In this document: positions 6,396 through 14,525 of the stretch, piece after piece
Numbering within the stretch: the stretch's first letter is position 1
Layout of the letters: each line of letters starts with the position of its first letter
Assembly (NCBI GenBank): GCA_031257385.1
Contig: JAIROT010000039.1
Span: 1-35,160, forward strand
DNA length: 35,160 bases
Source: Treponema sp.
GTDB lineage: Bacteria; Spirochaetota; Spirochaetia; Treponematales; Breznakiellaceae
Direction: 5' to 3'
Program-made: the position numbers and the translations under genes
The notes under the pieces: model-generated
The model's database searches: none
Seen by the model: only the letters and a program-made list of their open reading frames with translations
What the model was told of the DNA's origin: nothing

Positions 6396-7616
6396 ATGAA
6401 GAAGAAAATTGCGTTTTTGGGTCTGTTACTGCTGGCAGGCGTGTTCGCGTTCGCGGGGGGCAAGCGTGAAAGCGCCGCCTCGGGATCGACGGATTCGGGC
6501 GGATTTGACGCGTCCTGGAACGCGTCGCCCACGATCAGGCTTGGCGTGGCCATTACCCTGACCGGAACCCAGTCCAATCCGGGAAAACATTCCGAACAGG
6601 GCGTCGATATCGCGGTGGAACAGATCAACGCCGCGGGCGGCATCAACGGCAAGCGGATTGAACTCATCAAATACGATGACATGGGCCAGCCCGCGGAGGC
6701 CCTGAAGGCCGTTACCCGCCTTATCGAACAGGACAAGGTCCATGTAATTATGGGTCCCCTTTCCAGCAACAGCGTCATGGCCGTCGGGGAATATGTAAAC
6801 GACGCCCAGGTTCCGGCCATCGGGGTGGCGGTCGGTATCGTATGGCTTAACCAGGGATGGGACTACTATTTCCGCGCAAGCGCCAATACCGGCGTTACGG
6901 CCACGACCCTCTTCAAAACGATAAAGGAAAGCGGCGCCAAAACAATGGGCTACTTCAGCATCAACGAGGAATTCGGCAATAACTTCATAAAGGATATGGA
7001 CACCCTGGTTGCAACCGACGGTAACAACATTAGAGTTACGGTTCAGGAAAAGTACAAGGACGGGGATACGGATTTTACGGCCCAGTGCGTCAAAATAAAA
7101 CAGGCCAATCCCGATTGTTTGTTCGTGGCTTCATGGTCCAACGACGCCGGCCAACTGATAAAGCAGATCCGGGCCGCGGGATATGACAAGCCGATTTACG
7201 GCGATACGGCGTTTTCCGCGGCGCCGGTCCGCCAGATTGCGGGCGCCGCCACAAACAACTGTTTCTTTGCCAACGCCTATGTCCTGCCGGATACAATAGC
7301 GGATATTGACACCAACCCGTCTTTCGCGGGAAAGGCCATCAACGGCTATCTCAAGGCCTATGTCGCCAAGTACGGGGATGTTCCCAAAGAGGATAACGCC
7401 TACCGTTCTTACGACGCCATCAATATCTTCGCGAAAGCCATCGGAAACGCCAGGAGCCTGAAGGGATCGGCCATCCGCGACGCGATCCACGCGATCTCCG
7501 ACTATGACGGAATTCTCGGCAGGATGAACTACGCGCGATTCCCCAACGGCGAGTGCGTTGACGAAGTGGCCATGTGGGAGATAAAAGACGGTAAAGTTAT
7601 ACCGTACCGGAGGTAG
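6396..7616 (+). CDS. livK: Branched-chain-type ABC transporter substrate-binding protein
   Basis: The 406-residue protein is a periplasmic binding protein of the LivJ/LivK type (type I fold). Residues 1-20 form a signal peptide (MKKKIAFLGLLLLAGVFAFA) without a lipobox Cys. The mature part starts with the family block IRLGVAITLTG and continues with EQGVDIAVEQINAAGGINGK and IMGPLSSNSVMAVGEYVN. Late features include SYDAINIFAKAI. AGAAGGAGAAG precedes the ATG. The five genes that follow complete the importer. Many LivK-like proteins bind compounds other than Leu, Ile or Val, such as urea, aromatic acids or polyol-derived acids. With this neighbourhood a non-amino-acid ligand is likely, but the sequence does not reveal it. 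Confidence 0.92.
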   Translation: MKKKIAFLGLLLLAGVFAFAGGKRESAASGSTDSGGFDASWNASPTIRLGVAITLTGTQSNPGKHSEQGVDIAVEQINAAGGINGKRIELIKYDDMGQPAEALKAVTRLIEQDKVHVIMGPLSSNSVMAVGEYVNDAQVPAIGVAVGIVWLNQGWDYYFRASANTGVTATTLFKTIKESGAKTMGYFSINEEFGNNFIKDMDTLVATDGNNIRVTVQEKYKDGDTDFTAQCVKIKQANPDCLFVASWSNDAGQLIKQIRAAGYDKPIYGDTAFSAAPVRQIAGAATNNCFFANAYVLPDTIADIDTNPSFAGKAINGYLKAYVAKYGDVPKEDNAYRSYDAINIFAKAIGNARSLKGSAIRDAIHAISDYDGILGRMNYARFPNGECVDEVAMWEIKDGKVIPYRR

Positions 7617-7630
7617 CCGAAATTAAAAAT

Positions 7631-7715
7631 AACCGTCCGGATTTCCGAAGTTCCGGGTGGTTTCGTGCTATTTGCACTATGGGAATCCCCGAAAACAGAA
7701 GTCGCGGGGATTCCC
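7631..7715 (+). other. Two strong stem-loops between livK and livH
   Basis: The first stem pairs 7631-7641 with 7652-7662, including two G-U pairs. The second is a perfect 11-bp stem, GGGAATCCCCG (7681-7691) with CGGGGATTCCC (7705-7715). Neither is followed by a T-run. Such hairpins between a binding-protein gene and its permease genes commonly keep binding-protein mRNA in excess by blocking 3' decay, which is the likely role here. Confidence 0.6.
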
Positions 7716-7741
7716 GATATTTATAACCCAGAGGGTCATCC

Positions 7742-8614
7742 ATGTTTTTACCGCTTCTTATAGGCGCCCTCATGATAGGCGCTATTTACGGTTTAATGGG
7801 ACTTGCGTGCAGCCTCATTTACCGGGCTTCGGCGCTTATGAGTTTTGCCCAGGGAGAATTCCTGATGATGGGCGCCTTTCTCGGCCTTATCCTGTTCCGT
7901 GATAACCGTGTTCCCTACCCGATAACCCTGCTTATCGTTATTGTTACGATGCTCCTTGTGGGTTTTCTTATGGAGCGGTTCATAATCCGTACTATTCTGA
8001 ACAAGGGGGGCAGGGCGATACAGATAGTTCTGGCTACTATCGGCCTTTCCATTTTACTGCAGAATCTGGCGGTAATTTTCTTTTACAGCGACGCGCAGAT
8101 GTTCCCTCCCATACTGAACGTTCATTATATAGATTTTGGTCTTGTCCGCATTGCCCCGGAATCCATTATGGGCGCGGGAATGGCCATTGTGTTCATGATC
8201 CTGCTGCAGTTCTTTATGACAAAGACAAAAACGGGAACTTCCATGAGGGCCGCGGCCCAGGTGCCGGAGGCGGCTTCGGTATGCGGCATAAACGTTTCCT
8301 TTACCAAGGGGCTCACCTGGGGCATTTCAACCATGTTAACCGCTATGGCCGGTTTGATGATAGGCCCGGTGTACGGCGTACAGGCGGGTATGGGCTACAC
8401 CATCGGACTTAAGGGCTTTGCCGCCGCCGTCATCGGCGGTTACGGAAACATGCTGGGGGCCGTCATCGGCGGTTTTCTCATGGGTTTTATTGAAACCATG
8501 GCGGCAGGTTACATCCGTTCGGACATGAAGGATTTTGTTTCTTTCTCCATATTGATTGTTTTTCTGCTTATCAAGCCTACCGGTATTTTTAACGCGAAAA
8601 TAATAGAGCAATAA
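7742..8614 (+). CDS. livH: Branched-chain-type ABC transporter permease, LivH
   Basis: The 290-residue inner-membrane protein has about eight hydrophobic helices. The LivH signature opens with IGALMIGAIYGLMGLACSLI and continues with ASALMSFAQGEFLMMG. The C-terminal half carries GLKGFAAAVIGGYGN followed by GAVIGGFLMGFIE, the loop that contacts the ATPases. Length is normal. GAGGG stands 6 nt before the ATG. The gene follows the binding-protein gene after two stem-loops and is followed by livM only 12 nt later. It forms half of the transmembrane channel of the importer; the ligand is unknown. Confidence 0.93.
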   Translation: MFLPLLIGALMIGAIYGLMGLACSLIYRASALMSFAQGEFLMMGAFLGLILFRDNRVPYPITLLIVIVTMLLVGFLMERFIIRTILNKGGRAIQIVLATIGLSILLQNLAVIFFYSDAQMFPPILNVHYIDFGLVRIAPESIMGAGMAIVFMILLQFFMTKTKTGTSMRAAAQVPEAASVCGINVSFTKGLTWGISTMLTAMAGLMIGPVYGVQAGMGYTIGLKGFAAAVIGGYGNMLGAVIGGFLMGFIETMAAGYIRSDMKDFVSFSILIVFLLIKPTGIFNAKIIEQ

Positions 8615-8626
8615 GGCGGTGTGGAA

Positions 8627-9646
8627 ATGAAAAGCGGGATTCCCCTGTTACCGAAAAAACGAAATCATCTGTGGGCAATCGGCGTAATTGTTTTTGCTTT
8701 TGCCATTCCCCTGTTGTTTCCGGAACAAAGGTACATCATGGTACTGCTCACGACCATATCCATCAACATAATTATCTGTTCCGGCTTTGATGTTCTGTAT
8801 GGCTATTCGGGACAGATTTCCATGGGCCACGCCGCTTTTTACGCAATGGGCGCTTACGGTTCGGCCATTCTGTCAAAAACGGCGGGTTTAAGTCCCTGGC
8901 TGACTGTTTTTATCGTCAGCGTCTTAACTTCGGCGTTTGCCTTTTTATTTGCGCTGCCGGTAACAAAACTGGTATTCATGTTTCTTTCACTGGTTACCAT
9001 CGCCCTGGGGGAAGTAGTGTACCAGAGTATAGTCGTTATATTTCCCGATTACACGGGGGGCACGATAGGTTTTTCCGGTATACCGAAATTCAAAATAGGC
9101 AATTTTATTATCAGGGACAGGCCGCATTATCTGATTTTGGTGCTTGTATTCACGGTGCTTGCCGTAATAATGAAACAGATGCTGATAAAATCCAGAGTCG
9201 GCAGGGCCCTCGTCGCCATACGGGAAAACACCGTTGCCGCCGGAGGCATGGGCATCAATGTCAGGTTTTACAAATCGGTTGCCTTTGCCGTAAGTGCGTT
9301 TTACACGGCCCTTGCCGGCGCACTGTACGCCCATTTTGTCGGCTACATAAGCCCGGAAACTTTTAACCGCGCCGCGTCGGCCATGTTTATTACCATGATC
9401 CTCTTTGGGGGCAACGGTACGCTGGCCGGTCCGATTCTGGGAGCGGCAATTCTGAATCTTTTCAGTGAGGTAATACAGGCCTTTGGCCGTTATCGGATGT
9501 TCTTCTACGGTTTTCTTATTATATTTGTGGTTATGTTCGCCCCCCAGGGCCTTATGGGAATAATCTACAAAATATACAACTTTTTTGCCGGAAAAGTAAA
9601 ACCGGGAAAGGCAAAGGGAGGCGTCGATGGTTCTGCGGGTGAATGA
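8627..9646 (+). CDS. livM: Branched-chain-type ABC transporter permease, LivM
   Basis: The 339-residue inner-membrane protein has about nine to ten hydrophobic helices. LivM features are the block YGYSGQISMGHAAFYAMGAY near residues 60-80, the SRVGRALVAIRENTVAAGGM loop and FGGNGTLAGPILGA towards the end. It pairs with LivH to form the channel. The ATG at 8627 is preferred because GGCGG lies 7 nt upstream; the GTG at 8621 sits too close to that site. The 3' end overlaps livG by 20 nt, which suggests coupled translation. Confidence 0.92.
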   Translation: MKSGIPLLPKKRNHLWAIGVIVFAFAIPLLFPEQRYIMVLLTTISINIIICSGFDVLYGYSGQISMGHAAFYAMGAYGSAILSKTAGLSPWLTVFIVSVLTSAFAFLFALPVTKLVFMFLSLVTIALGEVVYQSIVVIFPDYTGGTIGFSGIPKFKIGNFIIRDRPHYLILVLVFTVLAVIMKQMLIKSRVGRALVAIRENTVAAGGMGINVRFYKSVAFAVSAFYTALAGALYAHFVGYISPETFNRAASAMFITMILFGGNGTLAGPILGAAILNLFSEVIQAFGRYRMFFYGFLIIFVVMFAPQGLMGIIYKIYNFFAGKVKPGKAKGGVDGSAGE

Positions 9647-10391
9647 CCTTGTCATGCAGTTCGGCGGTTTGGCTGCCGTCAATCATGTTTCCTTTGAGGT
9701 TCCCGGTAAAACGATCTGCGCGCTGATTGGGCCTAACGGCGCGGGAAAGACCACGATATTCAACATGATTTCAGGCGCGCTTGTTCCCACTTCGGGGAAA
9801 GTTATTTTTAAGGAAAAGGAGATACAGGGACTGCTCCCGTATAAGATCAACAACCTTGGTATTGCCCGGACCTATCAAAACATCAACCTGTTCCGCAGCA
9901 TGACGGTACTGGAAAACATCATGGTGGGCATGCATTCCCAATTACATTCCAATTTCTGGAGCAGCCTGTTCCACCTGCCCGGCGAACGCCGGGAAGAACG
10001 TGAAATGATGGAAAAATGCCTTGACCTGATTGAATATGTCGGTCTGAAAGACCGGGGGCATGATGTTTCCAGAAATTTATCTTACGGGAATCAGCGTTTG
10101 CTGGAAATAGGCCGGGCGCTGGCATCTTCCCCTGCCCTGCTGCTGCTCGACGAGCCCGCCGCCGGCATGAATACCACAGAAAAACGGCTGCTTGCCGCGT
10201 TGATCAGAAAAATCCGGCAGGATTATCAAATGACCATTCTGCTGGTGGAACATGAAATGCGGCTGGTAATGGAGCTTGCGGAAAATATCTTTGTCCTGAA
10301 TTTCGGGGAAAAAATTGCGGAAGGCGCCCCCGCGGAGATTCAATCGAATGAAGCGGTCATTACCGCGTACCTTGGCGGAGGCAAAAAATAA
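9627..10391 (+). CDS. livG: Branched-chain-type ABC transporter ATP-binding protein, LivG
   Basis: The 254-residue cytoplasmic ATPase energises the Liv-type importer. It has Walker A GPNGAGKT (35-42), the LivG-type block INNLGIARTYQNINLFRSMT, ABC signature LSYGNQRLLEIGRAL and Walker B LLLLDEPAAGMN. The Asn-Thr-Thr-Glu after Walker B and the final EIQSNEAVITAYLG are typical of the LivG branch. The start lies inside the end of livM, preceded by GGGAGGC. The stop TAA shares its last A with the ATG of livF. It should work as a heterodimer with LivF. Confidence 0.94.
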   Translation: MVLRVNDLVMQFGGLAAVNHVSFEVPGKTICALIGPNGAGKTTIFNMISGALVPTSGKVIFKEKEIQGLLPYKINNLGIARTYQNINLFRSMTVLENIMVGMHSQLHSNFWSSLFHLPGERREEREMMEKCLDLIEYVGLKDRGHDVSRNLSYGNQRLLEIGRALASSPALLLLDEPAAGMNTTEKRLLAALIRKIRQDYQMTILLVEHEMRLVMELAENIFVLNFGEKIAEGAPAEIQSNEAVITAYLGGGKK

Positions 10392-11107
10392 TGGATCCCG
10401 TGCTGGAAGTCAAAAACCTTTGTTTTGCATACGGCGGCATTCAGGCCCTGCGCGGAATCAGTTTGAAAATATTCCCCGGCGAGATCATCGCCCTCATCGG
10501 CGCCAACGGCGCGGGGAAAACCACCACCCTCCAGTGTATTTCAGGCCTCCTGGGAAAGCCAAAATCCGGCGAAATCTGCTTTAAGGGGCAGCTCTTAAAC
10601 GGGAAGAAGCCCCATGAAATTTCACGGATGGGCCTGGTTCAGATACTGGAGGGCCGCAAGATATTCCCCCACCTTACGGTACGCGAAAATCTGGAAATGG
10701 GCGCCTATACCGGAAAGGGTAATTTTCACAAGGACCTGGAGGAAATTTACGAACGCTTTCCGCGTTTAAAGGAACGTGAAAAACAGGCCGGCGGAACCCT
10801 GTCTGGCGGGGAACAGCAAATGCTGGCGGTTGCCCGCGCCCTGATCGCAAAGCCTGAAATTATCATGATGGATGAACCTTCCCTTGGCCTGGCGCCCCTG
10901 ATTGTGGAAGGGGTGTTTGAGATCATCAAGAAAATAAACGGGGAAGGCATTCCCATTCTCCTTGTGGAACAGAATTCGAAGATAGCCCTGGAAGCGGCGT
11001 CCCGGGCTTATGTACTGGAAACGGGGAAAATAGTTCTGGAAGACGATGCCGGAAACCTGCTGCATAACGAGGAAGTTATCAAAAGTTATCTCGGAGGAAA
11101 CGGATAA
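10391..11107 (+). CDS. livF: Branched-chain-type ABC transporter ATP-binding protein, LivF
   Basis: The 238-residue cytoplasmic ATPase is the partner of LivG. It has Walker A GANGAGKTT (near residues 37-45), the LivF-type stretch GLVQILEGRKIFPHLTVREN, signature LSGGEQQMLAVARALI and Walker B IIMMDEPSLGLAP. The switch His is replaced by Gln in LVEQNSKIALEAA, which is usual in this branch. The gene overlaps livG by one base. It ends 1 nt before the earliest start of the dehydrogenase gene, so the transporter and enzyme genes probably share one message. Confidence 0.94.
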   Translation: MDPVLEVKNLCFAYGGIQALRGISLKIFPGEIIALIGANGAGKTTTLQCISGLLGKPKSGEICFKGQLLNGKKPHEISRMGLVQILEGRKIFPHLTVRENLEMGAYTGKGNFHKDLEEIYERFPRLKEREKQAGGTLSGGEQQMLAVARALIAKPEIIMMDEPSLGLAPLIVEGVFEIIKKINGEGIPILLVEQNSKIALEAASRAYVLETGKIVLEDDAGNLLHNEEVIKSYLGGNG

Positions 11108-11108
11108 A

Positions 11109-12167
11109 ATGTCCAATGGAAATAACGGAAGAAAAATGAAAGCCCTTTATATTGTCGAACCTTTGAAAATGGAAATGCGGGAACTGCCCGTACCGGTCAT
11201 TCAGGCCCCCGATGAGGTGCTGGTAAAGGTCATGATGGCGGGGATCTGCGGCTCCGACATGCATAACTACCTGGGAGAATCTTCGGGGATAGCCTACCCC
11301 CTGGTCGCGGGCCATGAAATGGCGGCTCTGGTTCTGGAAACAGGTTCCGGGGCGAGGGGCCTGGAAGCGGGGGATCATGTTGTCCTGGATCCGGTCATAT
11401 CCTGCGGTTATTGCTACCCCTGCTCAATCGGGCGGGGCAACGTTTGTGAAAACCTTAAAGCCAGGGGATCGCATTACGACGGCTGCATGCAGGAATTTAT
11501 GGTTCTGAAACGCCGGACGATCCATAAAATATCCCGGGATCTTCCCTGGGAAAAAGCCGCCCTGGTGGAACCCTTCACCATCGCCGGGCAGAGCACTTCC
11601 CGGGCGGCGGTGAGTGCGGGAGATACGGTATACATAGGCGGCGCCGGGCCCATCGGCCTGTGTATTCTGCTGATGTGCAAGCTTTTGGGCGCGGAGGTGA
11701 TTATTTCCGACATTATCGCCCCTCGGCTGGAACTGGCGGCAAGGCTGGGCGCGGATCATGTGATCGATCTGAATACGGAAGAACCCTCCGCGGCAATAAA
11801 AAAAATGCCCGGCGTACACGGTATAACCGCTGCCTTTGACGCGGTCGGGCATCCGGCCGTCTTTGCCCAGCTTGTCAAACTGGCGCTGCCCGCGGCAAGG
11901 ATCCTCTGCATGGGGTTCAGCCCCGAGCCGTCGCCGGTTTCCCTGGTGGATATTACCAAAAAGGAACTTACCATTTTAGGTTCCCGGATGAGCGTAAATC
12001 AGTTTGACCGCATCATCAAACTGACGGAAGAGGGCCGGCTTGACGGAACGCCGCTTGTTTCAGGCGTCTTTGATTTCAAAGACGGGCTGCGGGCTTTTCA
12101 GGAATTGAAGGAAAACAAGGCCGCCCACTGCAAGGTTTTGATCCGGATTAATGCCGAAGATGACTGA
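11109..12167 (+). CDS. Zinc-dependent medium-chain alcohol (polyol) dehydrogenase
   Basis: The 352-residue cytoplasmic oxidoreductase belongs to the MDR family, in the sorbitol/threonine dehydrogenase branch. Catalytic zinc ligands are Cys47 (GICGSD), His69-Glu70 (GHE) and Glu154. The structural zinc site is four Cys at 99, 102, 105 and 113. The NAD(P)-binding turn is GGAGPIG (177-183). It probably oxidises a secondary alcohol of the imported compound, since it directly follows livF in the operon. Two starts are possible. The ATG at 11109 has GGAGG 11 nt upstream. The ATG at 11136 has GGAAG 4 nt upstream and gives the MKAL start usual in the family. Exact substrate is unknown. Confidence 0.88.
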   Translation: MSNGNNGRKMKALYIVEPLKMEMRELPVPVIQAPDEVLVKVMMAGICGSDMHNYLGESSGIAYPLVAGHEMAALVLETGSGARGLEAGDHVVLDPVISCGYCYPCSIGRGNVCENLKARGSHYDGCMQEFMVLKRRTIHKISRDLPWEKAALVEPFTIAGQSTSRAAVSAGDTVYIGGAGPIGLCILLMCKLLGAEVIISDIIAPRLELAARLGADHVIDLNTEEPSAAIKKMPGVHGITAAFDAVGHPAVFAQLVKLALPAARILCMGFSPEPSPVSLVDITKKELTILGSRMSVNQFDRIIKLTEEGRLDGTPLVSGVFDFKDGLRAFQELKENKAAHCKVLIRINAEDD

Positions 12168-12186
12168 AGGGAAAAGAGGGTAAAAG

Positions 12187-12249
12187 TTGACCTGTTCGGG
12201 AACCGCGGTTTCCGGATAGTTCTGTTGTTTGTATTATCATATTATATGA
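12187..12249 (+). promoter_or_regulatory. Possible internal regulatory site before the transaldolase gene
   Basis: In the gap after the dehydrogenase, TCATAT-T-ATATGA (12237-12249) is a perfect inverted repeat. It overlaps ATTATCAT (12233-12240), the same half-site as in the operator candidate at 4935-4953. TTGACC at 12187-12192 is a -35-like box, but no good -10 stands at the right distance. The gap may carry a second regulator site or an internal promoter. Confidence 0.35.
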
Positions 12250-12267
12250 AGTTACAGGAGGATAATG

Positions 12268-13362
12268 ATGAGCGGTGCTGAAGGACGGGGTCCTCTCCAT
12301 ACAATGACTCTGACAAGTCCGACGGAATTCTGGAACGATTCGTGTTCTGTCAGCGAACTAAACTACGCCATAGAGAACGGGGCCACCGGAGGAACCAGCA
12401 ATCCCGTCATTGTAGGGCAGGTTCTGAAAAAGGAACTGGAGACCTGGAAGCCGCGGATTATGGAAATCATTAACCGGAATCCCGCCGCATCGGAGGAAGC
12501 GGTCGCGTGGAAAATCATAGAAGAAATCACCGTGAACGCGGCCGGGCTGCTGAAGCCGATTTATGAAAAAAACAGGGGCCGCAACGGCAGGCTTTCCATA
12601 CAGGTCAACGGACAAAACTATAGAAACACCGGAGCGATGGTGGAGCAGGCCGTTCATTTCAATTCCCTGTATCCCAACAACAATATCAAGCTGCCGGTTA
12701 CCAGGGCAGGGCTGCAGGCTATTGAGGAACTTTCCTACCGGGGCATAAGCGTCAACGCGACCGTGTCCTTTACCGTGCCCCAGAGCATCGCCGTGGCGGA
12801 AGCCGTGGAAAGGGGCTTGGAACGGCGCAAAAAAGAGGGGAAGGATATTTCCGCCATGAGCCCGGTCTGTACGGTAATGGTTGGACGGCTGGACGACTGG
12901 TTAAAGGTAATCGCGGGCAGGAAGGGGATCATCACCAATCCCGGTTATCTCGAATGGGCGGGTGTCGCGGCGGCCAAGAAAGCCTACCGGATTTACAAAG
13001 AGCGGGGCTACCGCACCCGGCTCCTTAACGCCGCCTACCGCAATCACTTTCACTGGTCCGAGTTTATCGGCGGCGATATGTCCATGACGATTCCCTTTGA
13101 CTGGCAGAAGAAATTTAACGCCTCCGATGTGGAAGTGAAACCCCGCATCAATGATCCGGTGGACCCCGGGATCGTCGCGGAACTGGAGAAAAAATTCCCC
13201 GACTTCCGCAGGGCCTATGACGAGAAGGGGATGAAACCGGAAGAATTTGACAATTTCGGCGCTGTCCGCCGAACCCTGCTTTCTTTTATTAACGGCTATA
13301 TAGAACTCCTGGGCATTATCAGGAGCATCATGATCATCGATCCCGATGTAAAGGGTGAATAA
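12268..13362 (+). CDS. Transaldolase-family protein
   Basis: The 364-residue protein has the class I aldolase (beta/alpha)8 features of transaldolases. These are FWNDSCSVSEL with Asp24, the GGTSNPVIVG block (41-50) matching the usual GVTTNP motif, and NIKLPVT with Lys141 as the probable Schiff-base lysine. It is longer than small fructose-6-phosphate aldolases (about 220) and slightly longer than classical TalB (about 317). No transketolase or other pentose-phosphate gene is near, so it may be a pathway-specific aldolase or transaldolase for the imported compound; that is inference. AGGAGG (12256-12261) favours the second ATG at 12268, with 6-nt spacing, over that at 12265. The next gene follows after 6 nt. 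Confidence 0.82.
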   Translation: MSGAEGRGPLHTMTLTSPTEFWNDSCSVSELNYAIENGATGGTSNPVIVGQVLKKELETWKPRIMEIINRNPAASEEAVAWKIIEEITVNAAGLLKPIYEKNRGRNGRLSIQVNGQNYRNTGAMVEQAVHFNSLYPNNNIKLPVTRAGLQAIEELSYRGISVNATVSFTVPQSIAVAEAVERGLERRKKEGKDISAMSPVCTVMVGRLDDWLKVIAGRKGIITNPGYLEWAGVAAAKKAYRIYKERGYRTRLLNAAYRNHFHWSEFIGGDMSMTIPFDWQKKFNASDVEVKPRINDPVDPGIVAELEKKFPDFRRAYDEKGMKPEEFDNFGAVRRTLLSFINGYIELLGIIRSIMIIDPDVKGE

Positions 13363-13368
13363 GGGTAT

Positions 13369-14310
13369 ATGAAACCATTAAATTTGAAAATCGGCATAAT
13401 CGGCATGGGCGCCATCGGTTCAAGCCTGTCCGCCCTTTTTACAGGCAACGGCTACGAAACCGCGGTGGTGGACATCCGGCCGGAGGCGGATTTTTACCGG
13501 GCCTATGACGCCATATACGACGATCTTGAAAAAAGAAACCTCCTAAGCGGAAGGCAGCGGGAAATATGCCGTAAACTCGTGTCCTATTCACTGGATTATG
13601 CGATTCTTGCGGACGCCGGTTTTGTCATTGAGTGTATTTTTGAGAATCTTGAAGAAAAATACCGGGTGTATAAAAAGCTGGAAGCGGTCTGTAATAAACT
13701 CCAGGTTCTTGCTTCATCTACCTCGGTTATCATGCCGGAGGATTTGCAGAGGGGCGTAAAAAAGTGGCCCGGAAAAGTGCTGGTGGCGCACCCCTTCAAC
13801 CCTCCGCATCTGGTGCCCTTCCTGGAAATAGTCAAGGCCCCCGACACTGAACAACAGGCGGTGGAACTGACCCGGAATCTTTTTTCATCCTGCGGCCGGA
13901 TGGTCTGTCTTATGAAGAAGAGCGCGCCGGGTTTCATAGCAAACCGTCTGCACCACGCGCTGCTCAGGGAAGCAATCTACATGGTGGAACAGGGATTGAC
14001 CGACCCGGAAGAAATAGAGCGGGCCATGACCTACAGCTTTATCCCGCGTTACAATTCCATCGGCATCTTCGAACACCACGACGCCTTTTCCCTGGATCAG
14101 CTGAAAAATTTGCAGGATTATCTTTATCCCTGCCTGGGCGTATCAAAAGGGGCGCCGGACCTAGTGACCGAAAAGGTGAAGGCCGGCGAGCTGGGGATGA
14201 AAACAGGGAAAGGGTTTTATGACTGGAACGAAGAAAGCATAGCGGAGTTCAGGAAAAGAGCCGCCGAACCTTACTGGCGGTTTTTCAACTGGAACCTGCC
14301 CTCGGGCTGA
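13369..14310 (+). CDS. 3-hydroxyacyl-CoA dehydrogenase-family oxidoreductase
   Basis: The 313-residue protein has an N-terminal Rossmann domain with GMGAIG (12-17) and Asp35 at the end of strand 2. The catalytic region follows: SSTS, then HPFNPPH (141-147) with His141, Glu153, and Asn192 in PGFIANRL. The C-terminal helical domain ends with the typical GKGFYDWNEE. Length suits both 3-hydroxybutyryl-CoA dehydrogenase and L-gulonate 3-dehydrogenase, which act on CoA esters and free sugar acids respectively. No thiolase or enoyl-CoA hydratase is nearby, so a free hydroxy acid as substrate is plausible. It follows the transaldolase gene closely in the same operon. Confidence 0.87.
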   Translation: MKPLNLKIGIIGMGAIGSSLSALFTGNGYETAVVDIRPEADFYRAYDAIYDDLEKRNLLSGRQREICRKLVSYSLDYAILADAGFVIECIFENLEEKYRVYKKLEAVCNKLQVLASSTSVIMPEDLQRGVKKWPGKVLVAHPFNPPHLVPFLEIVKAPDTEQQAVELTRNLFSSCGRMVCLMKKSAPGFIANRLHHALLREAIYMVEQGLTDPEEIERAMTYSFIPRYNSIGIFEHHDAFSLDQLKNLQDYLYPCLGVSKGAPDLVTEKVKAGELGMKTGKGFYDWNEESIAEFRKRAAEPYWRFFNWNLPSG

Positions 14311-14377
14311 AAACCGGCGCCCTTTCGGAACGCGGCCGGGCTGCCCGGGCCATACCCTTAACCGGGAGTCTTCTACC

Positions 14378-14393
14378 CCGCCATTATTGGCGG
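14378..14393. terminator. Hairpin at the end of the main operon
   Basis: CCGCCA-TTAT-TGGCGG is a perfect 6-bp GC-rich hairpin 68 nt after the 3-hydroxyacyl-CoA dehydrogenase gene. It lacks a T-run, so it may slow transcription or protect the 3' end rather than terminate. Confidence 0.3.
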
Positions 14394-14409
14394 AAGAATT
14401 GAAGCGCGG

Positions 14410-14479
14410 GAAGCTCGAACCGGAGCTTCGGCGGGGTATTAAACCAGACTGGGGTATTAAACCAGACTTTCGAATAAAA
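14410..14479. repeat. Dispersed repeat, copy 2, with an 18-nt tandem duplication
   Basis: The 29 nt at 14451-14479 are identical to 92-120. The first 18 nt of the unit (GGGGTATTAAACCAGACT) occur twice in tandem, at 14433-14450 and 14451-14468. A 7-bp hairpin, GAAGCTC (14410-14416) with GAGCTTC (14423-14429), precedes them, as a hairpin does at copy 1. The repeat separates mmsA from the rest of the operon. Confidence 0.75.
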
Positions 14480-14483
14480 ATCA

Positions 14484-14502
14484 GGGCGGCGTTGTTCCGC
14501 CC
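14484..14502 (+). promoter_or_regulatory. Hairpin in the mmsA leader
   Basis: GGGCGG (14484-14489) and CCGCCC (14497-14502) form a perfect 6-bp stem with a 7-nt loop, 23 nt before the mmsA start. The ribosome-binding site CGGAGG lies just after it and is not sequestered. A role in stability or regulation is possible. Confidence 0.35.
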
Positions 14503-14525
14503 GCGGCAAAACGGAGGAAATACAA

